From: Candidatus Sumerlaea chitinivorans
GTDB taxonomy: Bacteria > Sumerlaeota > Sumerlaeia > Sumerlaeales > Sumerlaeaceae
Direction of reading: 5' to 3'
Length of the DNA: 64,000 bases
NCBI GenBank assembly: GCA_003290465.1
Contig: CP030759.1
Location: 598,672-662,671, forward strand
Position 1 is the stretch's first letter; each line of letters starts with the position of its first letter. The notes under the pieces are model-generated. The model ran no database searches, had not been told where the DNA came from, and saw nothing but the letters and a program-made list of their open reading frames with translations. Below, in pieces: positions 35,813 through 44,814 of this stretch. The position numbers and the translations under genes were made by a program.

Positions 35813-36489
35813 TTGAGGGGCGCAGCGTCACAAAAACTTATTCCTCTGCACAGAATTCGCGTCCAGTGTTGGACAACGCAGATTTTTCGATCCAAGCAAA
35901 GGACTTCATTGCATTAGTGGGTCGGAGTGGCTGCGGCAAAACGACCCTATTGAATCTTATTGGCGCGCTCGATGTGCCGACATGTGGCTCGATCCTTTTC
36001 GAAGGCACATCCTTAGAGGGGATGAGCGACGAAGAGCGATCTCACTTTCGGAACCGACACGTCGGGTTTATTTTTCAGTCATTCATGCTTCTCCCACAAC
36101 GAAGTGCTTGCGACAATGTGCTCTTGCCACTGGTGCTCGCAGGGGCCTCGCTGAGCAACGCAAGAAAGCGGGCTCTTGAGGCATTAGAGGAGGTCGGGCT
36201 GGCGCACTTTGCACATGCTCCGGCAGCAAAGCTCTCAGGTGGACAGCAGCAGAGGGTTGCGATCGCGCGCGCGATTGCAAATCGGCCCAAACTCATCCTT
36301 GCCGATGAACCAACTGGCAATCTCGATACGGACACGAGTTTGGAGATACTTGAGCTGCTCGCTGCCTACCGCGAAGCTCATGGTGTGACCATCGTGATTG
36401 TCACCCACGATCCCCTTATCGAGCGCTTTCCCATTATAAAGTGGACCATTCACGAGGGGAAAATCGTCCCTTTTGTGGGTAAGATTTAG
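35809..36489 (+). CDS. ABC transporter ATP-binding protein (LolD/MacB type)
   Basis: 226 residues. The ATG at 35809 overlaps the preceding stop. Walker [11 protein letters not shown]-loop [12 protein letters not shown], signature LSGGQQQR, Walker [13 protein letters not shown] and the H-loop IVTHD are intact. The length and the DEPTGNLD element are those of the LolD/FtsE/MacB branch, which drives lipoprotein release or mechanotransmission rather than bulk transport. No FtsX-like permease is next to it, so its membrane partner is either encoded elsewhere or is the coupled four-helix protein. Convergent with the transglutaminase gene. Confidence 0.9.
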   Translation: MIEGRSVTKTYSSAQNSRPVLDNADFSIQAKDFIALVGRSGCGKTTLLNLIGALDVPTCGSILFEGTSLEGMSDEERSHFRNRHVGFIFQSFMLLPQRSACDNVLLPLVLAGASLSNARKRALEALEEVGLAHFAHAPAAKLSGGQQQRVAIARAIANRPKLILADEPTGNLDTDTSLEILELLAAYREAHGVTIVIVTHDPLIERFPIIKWTIHEGKIVPFVGKI

Positions 36490-36634
36490 CAATGTGAGCC
36501 AGTGTTGCTGGCCGGCCAGCCCGATTTGTTATCGACCACTAAGGATCTAAATTCCCACGCACGCAGAAGCGACTAGTACAGGGTGTGGCATCGCGCGTGT
36601 GCTTTTGGCTCGGCGTGCCGAATTGGGCGGGGGG

Positions 36635-39037
36635 CTACGCCGGAGCAGTATGGCGGTGGCGTTGAGCGTAACGGCGCACGCTGTTGCGAAGTTCTTGAAT
36701 CGCATGCAATTGCTCGGCCATTAATTCGTGCTCGCCATAACGGTAGCCGTAGTACCATTGTGTGACTTGTGCAAAGCTCGCAAATTCCGGAATACTCTTC
36801 GCGATTCGTTCTGCGAATTCACGTGGTGTTTCGTGAACTGCCCGATGGTATCCCAATCGCTCAAACTCTTTTAGCAGTTGCCCGTAGAACTCAGGCGGAG
36901 GTGACCAACCGCGAGCGCTTCTTTTGGTTTTCCGGCCCTTTGCTTTGGCCCAGCGACCGCGAAAGCTCAGCAAGACTAAAACCAGCGCCCCACCGACAAG
37001 CACAACGCCCGCAATCGAAGGCGCCAGTTCGCGCATGCTGTCGTCGGCAGCGTAGTTTCCGCCGCCCCATTCTGCAACTTCCTCATGATGACTTGCGAAC
37101 ATCCGTAAAAACGTTCCCGCCACGAATCGCTGATCCTCGATGGAGAAGTCGATCATGACGCGATACCATCTCAGTTTCACCGAATCCCACAGCCGCATCG
37201 CGGTCAGCAAGTAGGGATTAAACTCGATAGCGCGCCCGATGGCATCGGGGGGCGTTGGGTCAAATGTCATCCATCCGTAGCCCGGGAAAAAGACCTCAAC
37301 CCATGAATGAGCATCGCGTTGGCGAACTGTAAAAGACTTCGCAAAATTATTCCATTCGGCGCTGTAATAGCCGTTCACGATTCTCGCCGGGATATCTAAA
37401 GAGCGCAGCAACATCACCATGGCCGTGGCGAAATACTCGCAGTGGCCGCGCCTACTTTCGAAAAGGAAATCTTCGACCGGGTTTTTGGGGTTATCTGGGA
37501 TTTGTTCGAGCGTGTATTGGTAGCGACTTCTGAGGTAGGATTCGATAGCAAGCGCCTTCTCATACGCAGTTTGACGGTTTCCGACGATCTGCATGGCGAA
37601 GGCTCGAAGTTTTTGAGTGTCAAGGCTGTTCGGAATCTGCAAACAGGCCTCCACATAACGTGGCGAGGCCATTCCAAGTTGTCCTCCAAATGCGCCGCGC
37701 ATTCCCGGATTTCGACCAGCGCGTGGTCCTCGGCCTGTAAAAATGTCGTCCGGACTCAGGGGACGAGAATCTGTTCGCTCCCCGCTTGCTCTTAACGTTT
37801 CATCCGCAGCTCTCGCGAGGTGCTCAGCAAACCGGCGAGCAATTTCCAAAGGATGTGTCGTAGGGGACTCACTTCCAGAAGTTGACGTCTGGACACCCGG
37901 AATCGGGCGCTGGTAGCGTTCGGGCGGCTCTCGTTGTTCTAATGTTTCGACACGTGAAAAGACTCGGTAATGGATTTCTTTAGCCGGTACGTAGGGCAAC
38001 CAAGCGCTCGCACTATATGGGTCGGAAAGTACTACTTGATCGAGCTCCAGCACAAGTCGCTGAGGGAATGTTTCGCCAAAGATAAACCGTGTCACGTTCG
38101 GGGGTTGCACAATCGTGTTCCATCGGGCCGGTAGGGGGCGGATGGTCAATTGCGGAAATGGGGCTTGATCGGTTGTCCAAGTACTGCGTCGCCAGCGACG
38201 TCCGTCGAAGTAATCCAGGGCGACCCCACGCAGCCGGATGGCGTTGGGGCGCAACTCCGGCTGATCTGGGCGTACGTACAGCGCGACGGAGTTGTCGAGT
38301 TGAATTTTCCGATAGGATCCAAACTCGACGCTTTCCTCGAAAGCTGACACCGCGGGTGGCTCGCCCCTCGCACCAAGGGTCGCAAGTAGCCGCCGCGTGG
38401 AGAATCTTGGAGTGATAACAAAAACGGCGATGGAAATGCAGAGGATAAGCAACGTGAGAAAGAGCACGACGAGGCGTAGAGAGGGGACCCGAAGTTTGCG
38501 GATAGATTCCGGAAGATATGGCGAGCTTGAGAAAATGCGAAACTTCTTCGGTGCAGGAGCCGCCGCAGGTGCAAACTGTTGCACAGACAGCGCACCCATC
38601 AGCATGATAGTAAGCATCAAGGACCAACTTAGCAGCCCCGCATAAACAAGAAACGCAAATCCGAACACAGGCGACGTGGTTAGCACCGCAGCGGCAAGGA
38701 CCTGAAAGAAACTAATCACGTAAACTGAAAACGCGTCGCGCGGTCGCCGCATGGAAAGCACTTTCACCAGCTGAAGAAAGAGAAAGAAATATACGGTCGC
38801 GTTCAACAGGCTGGATCGGGCAATGGGCAAGATTGCAACGAATCCAATCAACGTCACGAGATCCCACAGGAATGTGGGAACGCGAGCCAACCACTTCCTG
38901 ATGAAGAAAGCAGCTCCTAAGAGAGGAAAAGCAGGGAGGATGAGGTACGGCGGAAACTCCCCTGTCAGATAAAGCATGAGAAATCCGAGCAGCGCAACCA
39001 AGGTGACCGACAAGGCAAAGGCTCGTTCCAGAGTCAT
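36635..39037 (-). CDS. TgpA-type membrane transglutaminase-like protein
   Basis: 800 residues. The N-terminal 200 hold about six membrane helices (LVALLGFLMLYLTGEFPPYL begins the first; VSFFQVLAA-like helices follow), then the DUF3488 periplasmic region. The transglutaminase core is complete: Cys about 533 in RRGHCEYFATAM, His in RDAHSWVEVFFP and Asp in MTFDPTPPD. A further membrane helix (IAGVVLVGGALVLVLLSF) and a C-terminal cytoplasmic DUF4129-like domain (PREFAERIAKSIP) complete the usual TgpA order. TgpA proteins are essential in Pseudomonas, but the reaction is not settled. The start overlaps the DUF58 stop by 4 bases; the usual partner MoxR is missing here. Confidence 0.93.
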   Translation of the reverse strand: MTLERAFALSVTLVALLGFLMLYLTGEFPPYLILPAFPLLGAAFFIRKWLARVPTFLWDLVTLIGFVAILPIARSSLLNATVYFFLFLQLVKVLSMRRPRDAFSVYVISFFQVLAAAVLTTSPVFGFAFLVYAGLLSWSLMLTIMLMGALSVQQFAPAAAPAPKKFRIFSSSPYLPESIRKLRVPSLRLVVLFLTLLILCISIAVFVITPRFSTRRLLATLGARGEPPAVSAFEESVEFGSYRKIQLDNSVALYVRPDQPELRPNAIRLRGVALDYFDGRRWRRSTWTTDQAPFPQLTIRPLPARWNTIVQPPNVTRFIFGETFPQRLVLELDQVVLSDPYSASAWLPYVPAKEIHYRVFSRVETLEQREPPERYQRPIPGVQTSTSGSESPTTHPLEIARRFAEHLARAADETLRASGERTDSRPLSPDDIFTGRGPRAGRNPGMRGAFGGQLGMASPRYVEACLQIPNSLDTQKLRAFAMQIVGNRQTAYEKALAIESYLRSRYQYTLEQIPDNPKNPVEDFLFESRRGHCEYFATAMVMLLRSLDIPARIVNGYYSAEWNNFAKSFTVRQRDAHSWVEVFFPGYGWMTFDPTPPDAIGRAIEFNPYLLTAMRLWDSVKLRWYRVMIDFSIEDQRFVAGTFLRMFASHHEEVAEWGGGNYAADDSMRELAPSIAGVVLVGGALVLVLLSFRGRWAKAKGRKTKRSARGWSPPPEFYGQLLKEFERLGYHRAVHETPREFAERIAKSIPEFASFAQVTQWYYGYRYGEHELMAEQLHAIQELRNSVRRYAQRHRHTAPA

Positions 39038-40266
39038 CGGCCCACACCTCGGACTTTGCAGAATTGCTTGCTCGCAATCAAGGGGAGCGCCACGGTCTCG
39101 CCGTCAGCGCGTGGACAGCGATCCTCTTCAACTAAGCGAATTTCCCAGTCCCTCACATCGAGAGTAGTTGTTCCAGGTGGCCACGCAAATAAGGTATCAA
39201 TAAACTGGATAACCACCACGTCCGCTTCCACTGCCGGCAGCCGGATAGAATATCCCGAGAGATCGAGTTCGATAAGGGCAAGCGCTTGAAGGATGCGGTC
39301 GAGTTGTCCTTCCTCCTCAGCACATGGAATGAATCCACGGCTGGTTAAGAGGCCGACGGGGTGACGATGCTCCAAGAAGTAGTAAGCAAGAGAAGCAGTA
39401 AAGGCCACCGCTATCTCAAAAAGGTTTGTAAGCTCCTCACTGCGTGTTACTCCTTGAGGCAGGGAGTTCGGAAGAACTAAGAGAACCGCTCGACGTTCCT
39501 CTCGCTCAAATTCCATAACCATGAGCCGCTGAGCTTTCGCGGAGCTTCTCCAGTGAATTCTCCGCATGGGTTCCCCCTGCACGTACTCGCGCAACCCGTA
39601 AATATCTATGCCCTGTCCACGCTGACTTCGGGACTCCTGCCCCAGAGTCGAGAAGGAGTCTTTTAGCGAATCGTCGAAGGCGTAAATTGGAGGGTAGACG
39701 AGTACTTCAGCAGGCCGGTGGAAATGGACGGTGCGCTCAACGGTTCCAAATGGGAAACGCGACGAAATCGTGATCTTGTCCAATGCCACGAGACCACGCC
39801 GTTGAAAAATCGGGTGCACAGTCTCGTAGGCAACGGATCGGGGAGCGCCCGGATTTACCACTTCACAAAACGTTCCACCCACTGCCTTTCCTTGCGGAGT
39901 GTGATCTTTCACCATGAGCGCGAAGCTGCGCCACCAATTGCTTTTCCAAATACGAAAGTGGATCCGCGCAGGGTGTCCTGCTATGATTCGCCTTGGCAAA
40001 ATGCGTTCGACATGGAGTCCACGTATGTTCTGGGGAGAAACGACCCCGTGCGCCACAAATATCGCGATCAGAAAACCAAAAAGAAAATACACAAGATTGG
40101 TGCCCGATTCCCAAGCGGCAAAACCGATAACAAAAATGAGTAGCAGCACCACAAAGCCAATAAGCGTGACGGAGTACGTTCGAAACTCACGGGGGTTCTG
40201 AAAGAAACCAATGCGAGACCAGTGCTTTACGCGATCCCACAAGCTGGTTGTGACGTTGATGTTCAT
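39034..40266 (-). CDS. DUF58 protein (MoxR/TgpA-associated)
   Basis: About 410 residues from the ATG at 40266; a GTG at 40296 is possible. Two N-terminal membrane helices (YSVTLIGFVVLLLIFVIGFA and NLVYFLFGFLIAIFVAHGVV) precede a cytoplasmic part. The DUF58 signature is at YVQGEPMRRIHWRSSAKA, followed by a von Willebrand A-like fold. It is the second gene of the DUF58-TgpA pair found in many bacteria, normally downstream of a MoxR AAA ATPase. Here the divergent neighbour is a sigma54-dependent AAA regulator instead, about 95 bases upstream. Function is inferred only from co-occurrence. Confidence 0.88.
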   Translation of the reverse strand: MNINVTTSLWDRVKHWSRIGFFQNPREFRTYSVTLIGFVVLLLIFVIGFAAWESGTNLVYFLFGFLIAIFVAHGVVSPQNIRGLHVERILPRRIIAGHPARIHFRIWKSNWWRSFALMVKDHTPQGKAVGGTFCEVVNPGAPRSVAYETVHPIFQRRGLVALDKITISSRFPFGTVERTVHFHRPAEVLVYPPIYAFDDSLKDSFSTLGQESRSQRGQGIDIYGLREYVQGEPMRRIHWRSSAKAQRLMVMEFEREERRAVLLVLPNSLPQGVTRSEELTNLFEIAVAFTASLAYYFLEHRHPVGLLTSRGFIPCAEEEGQLDRILQALALIELDLSGYSIRLPAVEADVVVIQFIDTLFAWPPGTTTLDVRDWEIRLVEEDRCPRADGETVALPLIASKQFCKVRGVGR

Positions 40267-40302
40267 GACCGCTTGACCGTTGAAATCAAATACCACCGTC
40301 GC

Positions 40303-40332
40303 TTGTTGTTATGGCAGCATGGAAATTATAAT
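40303..40332 (+). promoter_or_regulatory. Sigma70-type promoter for the FHA-sigma54 regulator
   Basis: TTGTTG at 40303-40308 and a perfect TATAAT at 40327-40332 with an 18-base spacer, 28 bases before the ATG at 40361. It lies in the divergent gap with the DUF58 gene. Confidence 0.5.
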
Positions 40333-40360
40333 TTGTGACTGTTAGGACTCGTTCTTACGC

Positions 40361-42304
40361 ATGGCTAAATTTGTCGTCAAAGAAGGTCCTGCAAGCGGGC
40401 AGGAAATCCCATTCCCCGGCGAGCATTTCACAATTGGTCGCAGCGAGGAGTGCGAAGTCATTATAGCCGACCCAAACGTCTCGCGCCAACATGCGCAAGT
40501 CATCGCGCGAGATGGCAGCGCGATGCTCGTCGACCTGAATAGTTCAAACGGAACTTTCGTCAACGGCAACCCCATTTCTAAGGTCTTCTTGATGGATGGC
40601 GACGAAATCCGAGTGGGGGAGACGGTTCTTATCTACGTCGAGACGAGTATTCGTGACGCTGTGCTCCCTTCAGGCATGAGTCAACGCGTTGCGTGTGCAC
40701 CGTCCCCGGCAAAGTCGAATGAGGGATTACAGCGAAGTTCCGATCCCCTCAATCAGACGCGGCTTTTCACGGTGCCTCCAGAAACGCTCCCACCCGACGC
40801 ATTGAAAGAAACCTATCTAAAACTAAAGACTCTTTACCGAATCTTCTGCGATCTTTCGCTAAGCACTTCGATCAAAGAAATCGCTGAGATCGTCTTGCGC
40901 GCAGGCATTGTCAGCACGGGAGTCGAGCGTGTTGCACTGTTTGTAAGGAAGGAAGATGATGGGGAGTGGGAATGTCTCCATCAGAAGGTAGCCTCTCGAC
41001 TCATAGGCCGCGAAGGAAAGTTGCCCATGCCGCCCGCCCCCGCGTTGGATGGAGCGGCAGAAGCTGGAGCGATAGTGCTTGGTTTTCTCGCAAAAAACGG
41101 AGAATGGCGAACGGAGACGACATCCCCAAATGCTGCGATCTTCCCTGTGTGTGCAAGCGAACGTGACGCGGCCATGCTCTACGTGGACAATCCCGACACC
41201 GAAGTGTCTGTGCACAAGGATGACTTGGATTTCTTGGCGACCTTGGCGCAGCAAATGGGGGTTCGCCTGCTTCAGATCCAGTTACTCCAGCAAGTCCGCG
41301 AAGAGAATGTGGTCCTCCGCAGACGTCTCGAACAGGACGCAACCATTGTGACCCAAAACCCTCACATGCGTCGCATCCTCGAAGACACGCAGCGGATCGC
41401 GGCGACGGAGGCGACCGTACTCATCACAGGCGAAACCGGCACCGGCAAAGAATTGATCGCGCGCACGCTCCACGAGTTTTCCCCAAGGCGGACAAAACCC
41501 TTCATCGCCGTCAACTGTGCGGCGCTGCCCGAAACGCTACTCGAGAGCGAGCTTTTTGGACACGAAAAAGGAGCCTTCACCGGAGCACTGGAAAAGAGAA
41601 TTGGGAAGTTTGAGTTAGCTCACGGAGGCACTTTGTTTCTGGATGAAATCGGGGACCTAAGCCAGAGCGCTCAGGCCAAACTTTTGCGGGTGCTTCAGGA
41701 GGGCGAGATTCAGCGCGTCGGGGGGCAAAAGATCATCAAGGTCGACGTCCGCGTGATCGCCGCCACCAACAAGGACCTAGCGGAAGAGGTGCGGAAAGGC
41801 AATTTCCGCCAAGACCTTTACTACCGAATCCGAGTGATCGAGATTTCGTTGCCACCACTGCGCGAACGAAAGGACGACATTCCTGTCCTCGCGCAATATT
41901 TTTTGCAGCAACTGCGACGGAAGTTCCCCACTCCGGTGAAACAAATCGCGCCGGAGACGATTCAGTGTCTTGTCGCCTACGAATTCCCCGGGAACGTGCG
42001 GGAACTTAAGAACATCATTGAGCGAGGCCTTGCACTGGCTCGCGGAGAGACTTTGAAACCGGAAGACCTGCCGGCAGAAGTTTTGTTAGCAGCCGGGTGC
42101 GTAAAACCTCGGGCAGCGTCCTCGACTTCGTTGGAGGAAGGCCCACTTCCCCTTGCTGAGGTGGAACGTCAACACATCCGGCGTGTTCTCAAATTTGTCC
42201 ACGGCAACAAACTGAAAGCTGCTGCTCTGCTCGGAATCAGCCGCACAACTTTATATGAGAAGCTGAAGGAACTCGGTGAACTGGAGGATTCCGATGCAGA
42301 GTGA
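40361..42304 (+). CDS. FHA-GAF sigma54-dependent transcriptional activator
   Basis: 647 residues. The N-terminal FHA domain recognises phospho-threonine (FTIGRSEEC at 23-31, SRQH at 41-44, SSNGTFVNG at 61-69). A GAF-like domain spans about 140-310 (KLKTLYRIFCDLSLSTSIKEI is its start, cut here to YRIFCDLSLSTS). The AAA+ domain has Walker A GETGTGKE, the GAFTGA loop and GGTLFLDEIGD. A Fis helix-turn-helix ends the protein (KLKAAALLGISRTTLYEKL). It probably reads a Ser/Thr kinase signal rather than a receiver phosphorylation and drives RpoN promoters. No kinase gene is adjacent. It overlaps the next membrane-protein gene by 11 bases. Confidence 0.94.
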   Translation: MAKFVVKEGPASGQEIPFPGEHFTIGRSEECEVIIADPNVSRQHAQVIARDGSAMLVDLNSSNGTFVNGNPISKVFLMDGDEIRVGETVLIYVETSIRDAVLPSGMSQRVACAPSPAKSNEGLQRSSDPLNQTRLFTVPPETLPPDALKETYLKLKTLYRIFCDLSLSTSIKEIAEIVLRAGIVSTGVERVALFVRKEDDGEWECLHQKVASRLIGREGKLPMPPAPALDGAAEAGAIVLGFLAKNGEWRTETTSPNAAIFPVCASERDAAMLYVDNPDTEVSVHKDDLDFLATLAQQMGVRLLQIQLLQQVREENVVLRRRLEQDATIVTQNPHMRRILEDTQRIAATEATVLITGETGTGKELIARTLHEFSPRRTKPFIAVNCAALPETLLESELFGHEKGAFTGALEKRIGKFELAHGGTLFLDEIGDLSQSAQAKLLRVLQEGEIQRVGGQKIIKVDVRVIAATNKDLAEEVRKGNFRQDLYYRIRVIEISLPPLRERKDDIPVLAQYFLQQLRRKFPTPVKQIAPETIQCLVAYEFPGNVRELKNIIERGLALARGETLKPEDLPAEVLLAAGCVKPRAASSTSLEEGPLPLAEVERQHIRRVLKFVHGNKLKAAALLGISRTTLYEKLKELGELEDSDAE

Positions 42305-43196
42305 AGGCAGGAATTTCACCCCCCTGCAGGAGTCATCCAAACGGCAGCCGCAGGAGAATGCCGGCATGGCAGCCTTGCTGGCTTTCTTGCATATTGCGCT
42401 GTGTGGCTATTTGGCGTTTTCGATTGTCTATCTCTTGCAAAATATCGATCCGGCACTTTTAGCAAACCCCAAACTTTCTGCGGAGCTTTTCCTGCCAGTC
42501 GCGGTTGCATTGTTCACGCAGTTTGGAACGGATCCTCTTACGCGCACCCTTGCGCGAGTGGCACGCGGTTTTGCTGGCGCCACCATCCTTACGACCGTGG
42601 TTGCCATGGTGATCGGCTCAGCCGGAACCAAAGATCCGTCGAACGCCTTGAAGCTTGTTCGTAGTTTGGGCGTCTCCGCAATTTGCGGTCTGATGATGGG
42701 TTTTTTCGTCGCCGAGCTTTTGCGAATTCCGTTTGTTCTCAGAAAGAGAGTTGCCGAAGTTCCCATCTTGCCGCTTGGGCGCACGCTTGTCTACGCGGTC
42801 GCGACTACGCTCATTACGCTCATGGTGTGGGCGCTAACCTACCCTGTAGTTTTTGATCTGCGCTTCTCTGCAGCCCCTGTGGCCGTGGCGGCGGTCCATG
42901 AACCGCTTAAGGTCTACCTTGCGGCGCTGGGTGTTTTCGTGAGTGCGGCACTCCTTCCTTTTCATCTCCGTATGTTCCGCCGTCGCACAAATTTCGCAGA
43001 GCTCAGTTATCCGCTTTCGCTTCATGCGGCGTTGGCTACCCTTGGAATTTTCGGATGGTTTGCTGCAGGGTGTGAGTGGGGAGCTCAGTCGCTTGGATAC
43101 GAACTTTTCTGCTATGCGGTTGCCTGTAGCTTGGCATTGGCTTCGCGCTCCCCTCACTGGAGCGAGCCGGGGCAAAGCTCGCTTACCACTGGCTAA
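42294..43196 (+). CDS. Polytopic membrane protein of unknown function
   Basis: 300 residues. The ATG at 42294 has GGAGG six bases upstream, inside the end of the regulator gene, so translation is coupled. About eight hydrophobic segments are visible: LAFLHIALCGYLAFSIVYLL, FLPVAVALFTQFG, ILTTVVAMVIGS, ISA-type helix with ICGLMMGFFVAELL, LVYAVATTLITLMVW, VYLAALGVFVSAALLPF, LATLGIFGWFAAGC and LFCYAVACSLALAS. I do not recognise the family. Being co-translated with an FHA-sigma54 activator suggests that it is a membrane sensor or target of that regulator; this is inference. Confidence 0.75.
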   Translation: MQSEGRNFTPLQESSKRQPQENAGMAALLAFLHIALCGYLAFSIVYLLQNIDPALLANPKLSAELFLPVAVALFTQFGTDPLTRTLARVARGFAGATILTTVVAMVIGSAGTKDPSNALKLVRSLGVSAICGLMMGFFVAELLRIPFVLRKRVAEVPILPLGRTLVYAVATTLITLMVWALTYPVVFDLRFSAAPVAVAAVHEPLKVYLAALGVFVSAALLPFHLRMFRRRTNFAELSYPLSLHAALATLGIFGWFAAGCEWGAQSLGYELFCYAVACSLALASRSPHWSEPGQSSLTTG

Positions 43197-43231
43197 CGCA
43201 ACGGTTGGCGATCATTCCTTCGCTGTTTGGC

Positions 43232-43852
43232 TCAGAACCGTAATGTGCGCGCCCACGCAGGTGGCAGATTCGGTAACACAAGCTTTTGCCGTATTTGATG
43301 GTTTTGAATGTAGTGCCCAAGAATCTCAGCAACCGCTCGCAGGCGTTCTCGTTCCTTGGAGGAAGCGAAAGGCATTTTGAGCTGCCGGATAAACACGTAT
43401 TCAAAAAAGCTTAACGTACCCCTCGGGCTTGTGAGCGAGGCCAGCTTACTGAAAATCGCGTCCACTATCGTCGGCGGGAAATTGTTGAATGGTAATCCGC
43501 AAACGGCGTGATGAAACTGCCGCTCCACCGAGAGCTCTTCAACTGGGGCGCAGATAATCTGTACTGCTGCCCTCCACGGTTTCCATTTGGGATTCGCTGC
43601 GAATTTCTCTTCAAGAACCCGGACGAAGGCAGGGTTGATCTCGCAAAGCGTCAGGGTGTCCCCAGTGCGCAGTCGGCTCAGGATCGTCCCTGTCACTGCG
43701 CCAGTTCCTGGGCCGACTTCCAAGATATGCATTGGGCCTTCTGGGCGTTCGACCAGATAGTCGGTCAACGCGCGTGCCAAAAACGCAGAACTCGGCGCGA
43801 TGGCCCCAGTGTGGTGATAATTAAGAATCGTTTCTCTAATAAAAGCAAACAT
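43232..43852 (-). CDS. SAM-dependent methyltransferase, PmtA/KsgA-like (phospholipid N-methyltransferase?)
   Basis: 206 residues. Motif I is at HILEVGPGTGAVTGTIL, and motif II ends with the acidic CEINPAFV. The motif IV equivalent, CGLPFNNFPP, is of the PmtA type (GLP-x-x-NF) rather than the NPPY of rRNA dimethylases. The N-terminal IAPSSAFLARAL fits the PmtA/KsgA family. PmtA methylates phosphatidylethanolamine towards phosphatidylcholine at the membrane face. pssA and psd, which make PE, are 9 kb away. The alternative is methylation of rRNA or another small substrate. Confidence 0.8.
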   Translation of the reverse strand: MFAFIRETILNYHHTGAIAPSSAFLARALTDYLVERPEGPMHILEVGPGTGAVTGTILSRLRTGDTLTLCEINPAFVRVLEEKFAANPKWKPWRAAVQIICAPVEELSVERQFHHAVCGLPFNNFPPTIVDAIFSKLASLTSPRGTLSFFEYVFIRQLKMPFASSKERERLRAVAEILGHYIQNHQIRQKLVLPNLPPAWARTLRF

Positions 43853-43984
43853 TCACGAAAAGCGCTCTAAGTGTAGATTGTTCAAACCCGTTGACGCTCG
43901 CAGGCGTAAGAGAAATTGCAACGACAAACTGCCAAGCCGACCCACACCGGTCGCGTGAATGAGGTTGGAGGCGTGTGGATACTT

Positions 43985-43990
43985 TATACT
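43985..43990 (+). promoter_or_regulatory. -10 element of the tmRNA promoter
   Basis: TATACT stands 10 bases before the mature tmRNA 5' end. A TTGGAG at 43965 is only 14 bases upstream, so the -35 element is not convincing. The 5' end is normally trimmed by RNase P, so the transcript may begin a few bases earlier. Confidence 0.45.
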
Positions 43991-44000
43991 GCGATCTCGT

Positions 44001-44375
44001 GGGGGCGTAACGGCTTCGACGGGGATCGTTGTGGGAGCGGCGGCAAGCCGAGGTGCACGAAACCTCGTAAATCCTCGTGCATCTGCAAATTAACTGCAGA
44101 CAATCAACTCGCACTCGCTGCCTAATTTAAGGTAGCGCGTCCCCTGCGTCGGTGCCTGCCCGATGCAGACGGGGCGTCGAACCAGCAGGCTCGCTCGGAA
44201 GTGTGGCCCGCGCTTCTGAGTTAAAACCCAGGGCTGGCCGACGGGAGCGCCTGCCGGAAGGCGGACCCGATTCGGCGAGAGAGGTGCCTCACGGCACGAA
44301 ATATTCCGGCTAAGCTTGTAGATGCCGCTCTGGCAAGATCTTCGGACGTGGGTTCGACTCCCACCGCCTCCACCA
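44001..44375 (+). ncRNA. ssrA: Transfer-messenger RNA (one-piece)
   Basis: The 5' end GGGGGCG pairs over seven bases (one G-U) with CGCCTCC before the 3' ACCA, forming the alanine-type acceptor stem. GGCTTCGACGGGG near the start is the conserved 5' element. GTGGGTTCGACTCCCAC at 44349-44365 is the T arm with a perfect stem. CCA is encoded. The mRNA part has an in-frame tail GAC-AAT-CAA-CTC-GCA-CTC-GCT-GCC-TAA, with GCA in front as the likely resume codon, so the tag would be A-DNQLALAA (plus the alanine carried by tmRNA). tmRNA with SmpB frees stalled ribosomes and marks the product for ClpXP. smpB is not in the window. Confidence 0.95.
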
Positions 44376-44814
44376 AGAATCCCCTTAACTCGAGCCCGTG
44401 CAAAGTTTCTACCCACAGACACGCACTGGGCATTTAGGCTTCGGCAATGCAAACAATCTGGGACGTTCTGTTTTGTAACCCATTAGCGTTTTAGTTGTAT
44501 CGGGGAAGCATTTCGGTAGCGTTCTCGTCCAGTCCAAGTCACGAAGCCCATCCTTGCTCACGCAGAAGTCTCACAGGATCCGTTTGTTAACTCTCTCGTT
44601 GCAACGCGCAGAAAGGTTCCTTCGTCTCGCCGGAAGCACGGTCCCCATCCATGGGGAGCGCTACTTTGATACGGGAGCTTCGGGGCTGGAGATTCTTACC
44701 GGATTTCACGAAGCGCGAAAATCCCGCGTGTTGTGTCAGAAAACTCAACTTCTTGACCCTTGCGGCCTCTGATTTCACGGAGAATTTTCAGGGCATTGAG
44801 CAATTATCAGCGAT
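44376..44814. other. 439-base gap after ssrA, no gene recognised
   Basis: No open frame in this stretch has a ribosome binding site or protein-like content. TCCCCAT-CC-ATGGGGA at 44642-44657 is a short near-palindrome that could be an operator. I see no clear promoter, terminator or structured RNA. Confidence 0.45.

Noticed and set aside
36507-36520. 14-base palindrome GCTGGCCGGCCAGC after the ABC ATPase gene
   Set aside because: No T tract and too short to call; may be chance in GC-rich DNA.
44376-44814. Possible further RNA gene after ssrA
   Set aside because: No tRNA-like arms or conserved RNA element recognised.
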